NCBI GenBank assembly: GCA_934643535.1
Contig: CAKUCE010000104.1
Coordinates: 1-10,192 of the forward strand
Reading direction: 5' to 3'
Length of the DNA stretch: 10,192 bases
Source: an uncultured Clostridia bacterium
GTDB lineage: Bacteria; Bacillota; Clostridia; Christensenellales; Aristaeellaceae
Shown here: piece after piece, positions 5,760-10,192 of the stretch
Numbering within the stretch: the first letter of the stretch is position 1
Layout of the letters: each line of letters begins with the position of its first letter
The notes under the pieces: model-generated
Seen by the model: only the letters and a program-made list of their open reading frames with translations
What the model was told of the DNA's origin: nothing
The model's database searches: none
Made by a program: the position numbers and the translations under genes

Positions 5760-8012
5760 ATGATCGCACAGGTCATCGTGGACGTGGTGCATACCAACGT
5801 AGACCGCCCCTTTTCCTATCGCATCCCCGAGGGCATGGAGGTGGAGCAGGGCACCCGGGTCAGCGTGCCGCTGGGAAAGCGCCGGGTGGACGGATTTGTG
5901 GTGGCCCTTTTGGAGGAAGATCAGCTGCCCGCCGACGTACCGCTGCAAAAACTGCGGCCCATAGCGGCGGTGCTGGACGATTATCCCGCTCTGCTGCCGC
6001 CGCTTCTGACGCTGGCCCGTCAGCTGGCGGAGGAAAACCACTGCCCTCTGTCCGAAACCCTGCGGCTGATGCTGCCCGCCGCCATGCGTACCGGGCGTAT
6101 TCAGATGAAGAAGGAGCTCTGCGCCGTGCTTTGCCCCGGCGTGGACGCGGAAAAAGAGGCGGACGCGCTGCGCCGGGCGCCCAAGCGGGCCATGGTGCTG
6201 CGGCTTTTGAAGGACGGCCAGCCCCATGGTATCGGCCAACTGGCTCAACTGGTGTCCAATCCCCGGGACGCGCTGAAAGCGCTGGGGGAGCAGGGGCTGG
6301 TGACGCTGACCGAGCGGGAGGTCTTCCGGGCCCCGGATACGGAGGTGGAACCGGCCCACACCGTTGCGCCGCCTTTGACCGACGACCAGCGGGAAGCACT
6401 GGACAGCATGATCCCCTCGCTGGAAAGGGGACAGGGCGCGTTCCTGCTCCACGGCGTGACCGGCAGCGGCAAGACGGAGGTCTATCTGGCCATGGTGCAG
6501 CGGACGCTGGAAATGGGCAGGGGCGCGATTATTCTGGTGCCGGAAATCGCCCTGACCCCCCAGATGGTGCGCTGGTTTCACAGTCGCTTCGGCGAAAATA
6601 CCGCCGTACTGCACAGCCGCCTGACCGACGGCCAGCGATATGACGAATGGCGGCGCATCCGTTCGGGGCAGGCCCGGGTCGTGGTGGGCGCGCGTTCCGC
6701 CATTTTCGCCCCGGTGGAAAAGCTGGGCCTGATCGTCATTGACGAGGAGCACGAGCAGACGTACCTGAGCGACAAGCACCCCCGCTACGACGCGCGCCGG
6801 GTAGCCCGCCAGCGCTGCGAAAACGAAGGGGCTACGCTGATTTTGTCCAGCGCCACGCCCAGCATTCTTTCCTTTGCCATGGCCCGCCGGGGGGACTACA
6901 CGCTGGTGGAAATGCCCCGCCGGGTGGGCAACCGACCGCTGCCGCAGGTCACGGTGGTGGATATGCGCAAGGAGCTGGAGGCGGGCAATCGCTCCATTTT
7001 CAGCGCGCTGCTCATCCAGAAATTGAAGGAATGTCTGGACAGCGGCCATCAGGCCATGTTGTTCCTGAACCGACGGGGCTACAATACCTTCGTCAGCTGC
7101 CGAAGCTGCGGCTATGTGGTCAAATGCGAGCAGTGCGACCTGAGCATGACCCTGCACCGGGAAAGCCCGGAGGATCCGGGAAAGCTGCGCTGCCACCTGT
7201 GCGGCGCGGTGAAGGCCCCGCCCACGGTGTGCCCGGAGTGCGGCAGCAAGTACATCCGCTACTTCGGCAGCGGCACCCAACGGGTGGAGGAGGAGATGCA
7301 CAAGCTCTTTCCGCAGGTCAAAACCGTCCGCATGGACATCGACACCACCCGGGGCCGGGACGCTCACGCCCGTCTGCTGGACGAGTTCGGCAAAGGCCGG
7401 GCGCAGGTGCTGATCGGTACGCAGATGATCGCCAAGGGGCTGGATTTTCCCAAGGTGACACTGGTAGGCGTGGTGGCGGCGGACATGACGCTGAACCTGC
7501 CGGATTACCGCTCGGCGGAGCGGACGTTCCAACTCATTACCCAGGTGGCGGGCCGGGCCGGACGGGCGCAGGAACCCGGCGAGGTGATTGTGCAGAGCTA
7601 CAAGCCGGACGATCCCTGCATTCAGGCGGCGGCGAAGCAGGACTACCGGGCCTTTTTCGAAATGGAGTTTTCCCGGCGGCGGGCGGGACTGTATCCGCCC
7701 TTCACCATGCTGTGCCGTCTGCTGGTGGAAAGCCCCGACGAGGCCGAGGCCAAAGACACGTGCGAGCGGCTGTACGATACCCTGCAGACCTACCTGCTGA
7801 GCCACCCGGTGCAGAAGAAAAAAACGCTGATGATCCGGGCGGATGAAGCGCCGGTGAAACGCATCCGGGGGCAGTACCGCTACCATGTGCTGCTCAAGCT
7901 GTTCGATCAGCCGGAAACCGCGCCGCTGCTCCGCCTGATGTCGGAGCTGACGTCCACCGGCACGGAGCGCTGCCATATTTATATAGAAGTGAACCCCGCC
8001 ACCATGATGTAG
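5760..8012 (+). CDS. priA: Primosomal protein N', replication restart helicase PriA
   Basis: A 750-residue superfamily 2 DNA helicase that recognises stalled forks and D-loops and reloads the replicative helicase. Order of parts: 3'-DNA-end binding domain (about 1-100), winged-helix region (about 140-190), helicase lobe 1 with Walker A GVTGSGKT (232-239), DEEH box (328-331) and SAT (364-366), then the zinc-binding module with eight cysteines (C447, C450, C456, C459, C478, C481, C491, C494). Lobe 2 follows with GSGTQRVEEE, IGTQMIAKGLDFP (552-564) and QVAGRAGR (595-602), then the C-terminal domain ending YIEVNPATMM. Length and motifs are normal for the family. ATG 5760 is chosen over an in-frame TTG at 5730, because the purine-rich AGGAGAGGGGGAG (5742-5754) lies just upstream of the ATG and inside the TTG-started version. 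It is 27 bp upstream of def, in the common clostridial order priA-def-fmt. Confidence 0.97.
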   Translation: MIAQVIVDVVHTNVDRPFSYRIPEGMEVEQGTRVSVPLGKRRVDGFVVALLEEDQLPADVPLQKLRPIAAVLDDYPALLPPLLTLARQLAEENHCPLSETLRLMLPAAMRTGRIQMKKELCAVLCPGVDAEKEADALRRAPKRAMVLRLLKDGQPHGIGQLAQLVSNPRDALKALGEQGLVTLTEREVFRAPDTEVEPAHTVAPPLTDDQREALDSMIPSLERGQGAFLLHGVTGSGKTEVYLAMVQRTLEMGRGAIILVPEIALTPQMVRWFHSRFGENTAVLHSRLTDGQRYDEWRRIRSGQARVVVGARSAIFAPVEKLGLIVIDEEHEQTYLSDKHPRYDARRVARQRCENEGATLILSSATPSILSFAMARRGDYTLVEMPRRVGNRPLPQVTVVDMRKELEAGNRSIFSALLIQKLKECLDSGHQAMLFLNRRGYNTFVSCRSCGYVVKCEQCDLSMTLHRESPEDPGKLRCHLCGAVKAPPTVCPECGSKYIRYFGSGTQRVEEEMHKLFPQVKTVRMDIDTTRGRDAHARLLDEFGKGRAQVLIGTQMIAKGLDFPKVTLVGVVAADMTLNLPDYRSAERTFQLITQVAGRAGRAQEPGEVIVQSYKPDDPCIQAAAKQDYRAFFEMEFSRRRAGLYPPFTMLCRLLVESPDEAEAKDTCERLYDTLQTYLLSHPVQKKKTLMIRADEAPVKRIRGQYRYHVLLKLFDQPETAPLLRLMSELTSTGTERCHIYIEVNPATMM

Positions 8013-8039
8013 CGGGCAGAGAGTAAGGAGAGATTTTCG

Positions 8040-8543
8040 ATGGCGCTGAGGAAAATTGTGAAGATCGGGGACAACAAGCTGCGCAAGATCTGCAAGCCGG
8101 TGGAAAAATTCGACCGGCGGCTGAAAATTCTGCTGGAGGATATGGCGGACACCATGTACGACGCCAACGGCGTGGGGCTGGCCGCGCCGCAGGTAGGCAT
8201 CCTGCGCCGGGCCGTGGTCATCGACGTGGGCGACGGGCTGGTGGAGCTGGTGAACCCGGTCATCGTGGAATCGGACGGCCAGCAGAGCGGCCCCGAGGGC
8301 TGTCTGAGCATCCCCGGCCGCAGCGGCGTGGTCACCCGGCCCAATCATGTGAAGGTGCAGGCCCAGGACGCGGACGGAAACGCCATCGAGCTGGAAGCCG
8401 AGGAGTTTTTTGCCCGGGCCGTGTGCCATGAGCTGGATCATCTGGACGGCGTTCTCTATGTGGACAAGATGGATCGCGAAATTCTGGAGGGCGACGAGGA
8501 ATACGAGCCGGTGGACGGAGACGAAGAGGAGGACGGGGAATGA
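8040..8543 (+). CDS. def: Peptide deformylase
   Basis: A 167-residue metalloenzyme (typically Fe2+ or Zn2+) that removes the formyl group from the N-terminal Met of nascent proteins at the ribosome exit. All three signature motifs are intact: GVGLAAPQ (44-51), EGCLSIP (86-92) and HELDH (130-134). Metal ligands are C88, H130 and H134, and the catalytic acid is E131. TAAGGAG (8024-8030) lies 9 nt before the ATG. After the enzyme core (to about residue 149) is a very acidic tail: 12 of the last 18 residues are Asp or Glu (EGDEEYEPVDGDEEEDGE). Its GA-rich codons also supply the GAGGAGG ribosome binding site (8526-8532) for fmt. The stop overlaps the fmt start as ATGA, so translation is probably coupled and the opposing formylation and deformylation enzymes are made together. 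Confidence 0.97.
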   Translation: MALRKIVKIGDNKLRKICKPVEKFDRRLKILLEDMADTMYDANGVGLAAPQVGILRRAVVIDVGDGLVELVNPVIVESDGQQSGPEGCLSIPGRSGVVTRPNHVKVQAQDADGNAIELEAEEFFARAVCHELDHLDGVLYVDKMDREILEGDEEYEPVDGDEEEDGE

Positions 8544-9475
8544 AAGTTGTTTTTATGGGAACACCGGAGTTTTCCGTTCCTATTTTGCGCGCGCTGGTGG
8601 AAAACGGCTACGAGGTGGCCGGGGTCTTTACCCAGCCGGATAAACCCAAGGGCCGGGGCGGCAAGGTGCAGATGACCCCGGTGAAGGAATACGCCCTTTC
8701 GCAGAACATTCCCGTATTTCAGCCCTTGAAAATTCGCAAGGACGGACTGGACGACCTGAAAAGCCTTGCGCCTGACTTGTGCGTCACCGCCGCCTTCGGG
8801 CAGATTCTTTCTCAGGAAGTGCTGGATGTGCCGAAGATCGGCACGGTGAACGTGCATACTTCCCTGCTGCCCCGTCACCGGGGCGCTGCGCCCGTGCAGT
8901 GGACGGTCTGGCAGGGCGAGACCGTCACCGGCGTGACCACCATGTTCACCGACGCGGGCATCGATACCGGCGATATTCTGCTGCAGCGGGAAACCCCCAT
9001 CGGCCCGGAAGAGACCGCCGGAGAGCTGACCGAACGCCTGTCCCATCTGGGGGGCGAGCTGCTGATCGAGACCCTGCGCCGCATCGAGGCAGGCGACTGC
9101 CCCCGGCAGAAGCAGGACGAAAGCCGCATGACCTACGACCCCAAGATCACCAAGGAAATGGGCGAGATGGACTTTACGGAGACCACGGCCCAATGCGTGA
9201 ACCGGGTGCGGGCCATGAGCCCCTGGCCCTGCGGCTACGCGACCACCGAAACCGGCGCGCTGAAGATCTGGAAGGCCCGGCCCGCCGAGGGCGGCGGACA
9301 GCCCGGAACGGTGCTGTCCGCCGATCGGAAAAAGGGCCTGATCGTGGCCACTGGGGACGGAGCCGTTGAACTGTGCGAAATTCAGGCTCCCGGCGCCAAA
9401 CGGATGGAGGCCAAGGCCTATCTGCTGGGTCACGCCATCCCCGAAGGACAGAAATTGAGTGAGGCAAAGCTATGA
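8540..9475 (+). CDS. fmt: Methionyl-tRNA formyltransferase
   Basis: A 311-residue cytoplasmic enzyme that transfers a formyl group from 10-formyl-tetrahydrofolate to initiator Met-tRNA. The N-terminal formyltransferase domain (1-205) begins VVFMGTPEFSVP and contains the loop TQPDKPKGRG (31-40) used in tRNA recognition, the active-site N104-V-H106 with SLLPRHRGAAP (108-118), and D145 in GIDTGD. These match the Asn-His-Asp triad of the family. The C-terminal tRNA-binding domain follows (about 206-311), with NRVRAMSPWPCGY (221-233). Length is typical. The start is set by the 4-bp overlap with def and GAGGAGG 7 nt upstream. The stop in turn overlaps the start of rsmB (ATGA at 9472-9475). Confidence 0.97.
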   Translation: MKVVFMGTPEFSVPILRALVENGYEVAGVFTQPDKPKGRGGKVQMTPVKEYALSQNIPVFQPLKIRKDGLDDLKSLAPDLCVTAAFGQILSQEVLDVPKIGTVNVHTSLLPRHRGAAPVQWTVWQGETVTGVTTMFTDAGIDTGDILLQRETPIGPEETAGELTERLSHLGGELLIETLRRIEAGDCPRQKQDESRMTYDPKITKEMGEMDFTETTAQCVNRVRAMSPWPCGYATTETGALKIWKARPAEGGGQPGTVLSADRKKGLIVATGDGAVELCEIQAPGAKRMEAKAYLLGHAIPEGQKLSEAKL

Positions 9476-10192
9476 ATGAGAACGAACGCCCCGCGCCTCA
9501 TGCGGGGGAAAAGCGAAGCGACCGCCGCTTCGGCGGCAAGCCTGACGGCCAGCGCCGTCCCTATGCCGGAAAGTCGGAAGGCCGCCGCCCTGCCCGTCCG
9601 CAGGGAGAAAACGCCCGGAAGGACGAAAAACGCCCCTACGGCGGCAAATCCGCGTCCGGCCCTCGGAAGTTTGACGGCCAGCGCCGTCCCCAGTCTTCCG
9701 GGAACCGTTCCGACCGGCCTTATGGCCGTCCTGCCTCCGGCAAGCCTTCTTTTGGCAAGCCTGCTTACGGCAAACGACCTTCCGGCCCCCGGAAGCCCGC
9801 CGTACCCGCCAAGCCCGGCGCCCGCAGGCTGGCGCTGAAGGTACTGCTGGATGTACACGAAAACGGCGCGTATGCCGCTTTGAGTCTGAACAAAAATCTG
9901 CCCCGGGACCTGAAGCCCGAGGAGCGCCGCCTGACCACTCAGCTGGTGTATGGCACGCTGGAAAACGAAGGGAAGATCGACTATGCCCTGAATCAGCTGA
10001 CCGAGTATCCCGCCCGGGACGCTGTTACCCGGGACGCGCTGCGGCTGGGCGTTTTCCAGATTTTGTTTTTGGAGCGGGTGCCGGACAGCGCCGCCGTGGA
10101 CGAAGCCGTCAAGCTGGTCAAGCAGATGGGCGCGGAAGCCTCCGCGGGCTTTGTGAACGCGGTGCTGCGCAATCTGATCCGCCAGAAGGACG
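9472..10192 (+). CDS. rsmB: 16S rRNA (cytosine-C5)-methyltransferase RsmB, partial, with a long basic N-terminal extension
   Basis: 240 codons are visible and the gene runs off the right edge. Residues about 117-240 match the NusB-like RNA-binding domain of RsmB/Sun: RRLALKVLLDVHENGAYAALSLN, LTTQLVYGTLENEGKIDYAL, LRLGVFQILFLERVPDSAAVDEAVKLVK, then AGFVNAVLRNLIR. RsmB methylates C967 (E. coli numbering) of 16S rRNA. The catalytic domain lies outside the window. NusB itself shares this fold, but the fmt-rsmB order and NAVLRN favour RsmB. Residues 1-116 precede the usual start and are low in complexity: roughly 30 Lys/Arg against 11 Asp/Glu, with repeated GGK, GQRRP, GPRK and FGKP/YGK units and hardly any large hydrophobic residues, so probably disordered. 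The start at 9472 is supported by the ATGA overlap with fmt and a GAGG (9461-9464) 7 nt upstream. No in-frame ATG lies near the domain start, so the extension is likely translated. Confidence 0.88.
   Translation, partial: MNENERPAPHAGEKRSDRRFGGKPDGQRRPYAGKSEGRRPARPQGENARKDEKRPYGGKSASGPRKFDGQRRPQSSGNRSDRPYGRPASGKPSFGKPAYGKRPSGPRKPAVPAKPGARRLALKVLLDVHENGAYAALSLNKNLPRDLKPEERRLTTQLVYGTLENEGKIDYALNQLTEYPARDAVTRDALRLGVFQILFLERVPDSAAVDEAVKLVKQMGAEASAGFVNAVLRNLIRQKD
9543..9690 (+). repeat. 19-bp direct repeat within the rsmB N-terminal extension
   Basis: TGACGGCCAGCGCCGTCCC occurs identically at 9543-9561 and 9672-9690. The offset is 129 bp (43 codons), so both copies are in the same frame and encode DGQRRP. 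Each copy also contains a 6-bp hairpin (GACGGC-CAGC-GCCGTC). Looser repeats of GGCAAG/CCT units lie between and after. This suggests growth of the extension by internal duplication. Confidence 0.8.

Noticed and set aside
5721..8441. Very long open frame (906 codons) on the minus strand opposite priA and def
   Set aside because: It lies wholly antisense to two genes with complete, well-conserved motifs. Its translation is His/Gln/Arg-rich without recognisable domains, as expected for a mirror frame in GC-rich DNA.
9476..9838. 120-codon open frame overlapping the 5' part of rsmB in another frame
   Set aside because: The frame starting at 9472 continues without a stop into the RsmB NusB-like domain and overlaps fmt in the same way that fmt overlaps def. 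The alternative ends without any domain.

Overview
The window looks like chromosomal DNA from a GC-rich member of the Clostridia (Bacillota). The reasons are strong GGAGG-type ribosome binding sites, the priA-def-fmt-rsmB gene order, a DacF-type penicillin-binding protein, and XRE regulators with tetratricopeptide-like C-termini. The species cannot be told from the sequence. Coding density is high, and there is no tRNA, rRNA, CRISPR array, insertion sequence or phage gene.

Left half (about 1-3929), all on the minus strand. In transcription order: an XRE/TPR regulator (2823-3929); a 575-residue ABC exporter half-transporter whose start overlaps the regulator stop (1099-2826); a hairpin terminator (1042-1074); and a second XRE/TPR regulator (up to 974) that runs off the left edge. 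This is a regulator-exporter cassette followed by a separately promoted regulator of similar build. Its substrate and signal cannot be read from the sequence.

Centre (3930-4224). A 295-bp divergent intergenic region carries an extended -10 element for the leftward regulator, a good sigma-A type promoter (TATAAT) for the rightward genes, and several dyads that could be operators.

Right half (4225-10192), all on the plus strand: dacF (D-Ala-D-Ala carboxypeptidase), priA (replication restart helicase), def (peptide deformylase), fmt (Met-tRNA formyltransferase) and the 5' part of rsmB (16S rRNA m5C methyltransferase). Gaps are 35 and 27 bp, then two 4-bp ATGA overlaps, with no terminator, so one transcription unit is likely. 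def and fmt form the formyl-methionine cycle: Fmt formylates initiator tRNA and Def removes the formyl group from new proteins.

Most of this is ordinary housekeeping. The most unusual feature is the RsmB N-terminus: about 118 residues of repetitive, Arg/Lys/Gly/Pro-rich, probably disordered sequence ahead of the NusB-like domain, with a 19-bp in-frame direct repeat. I see no convincing new defence or mobile system.
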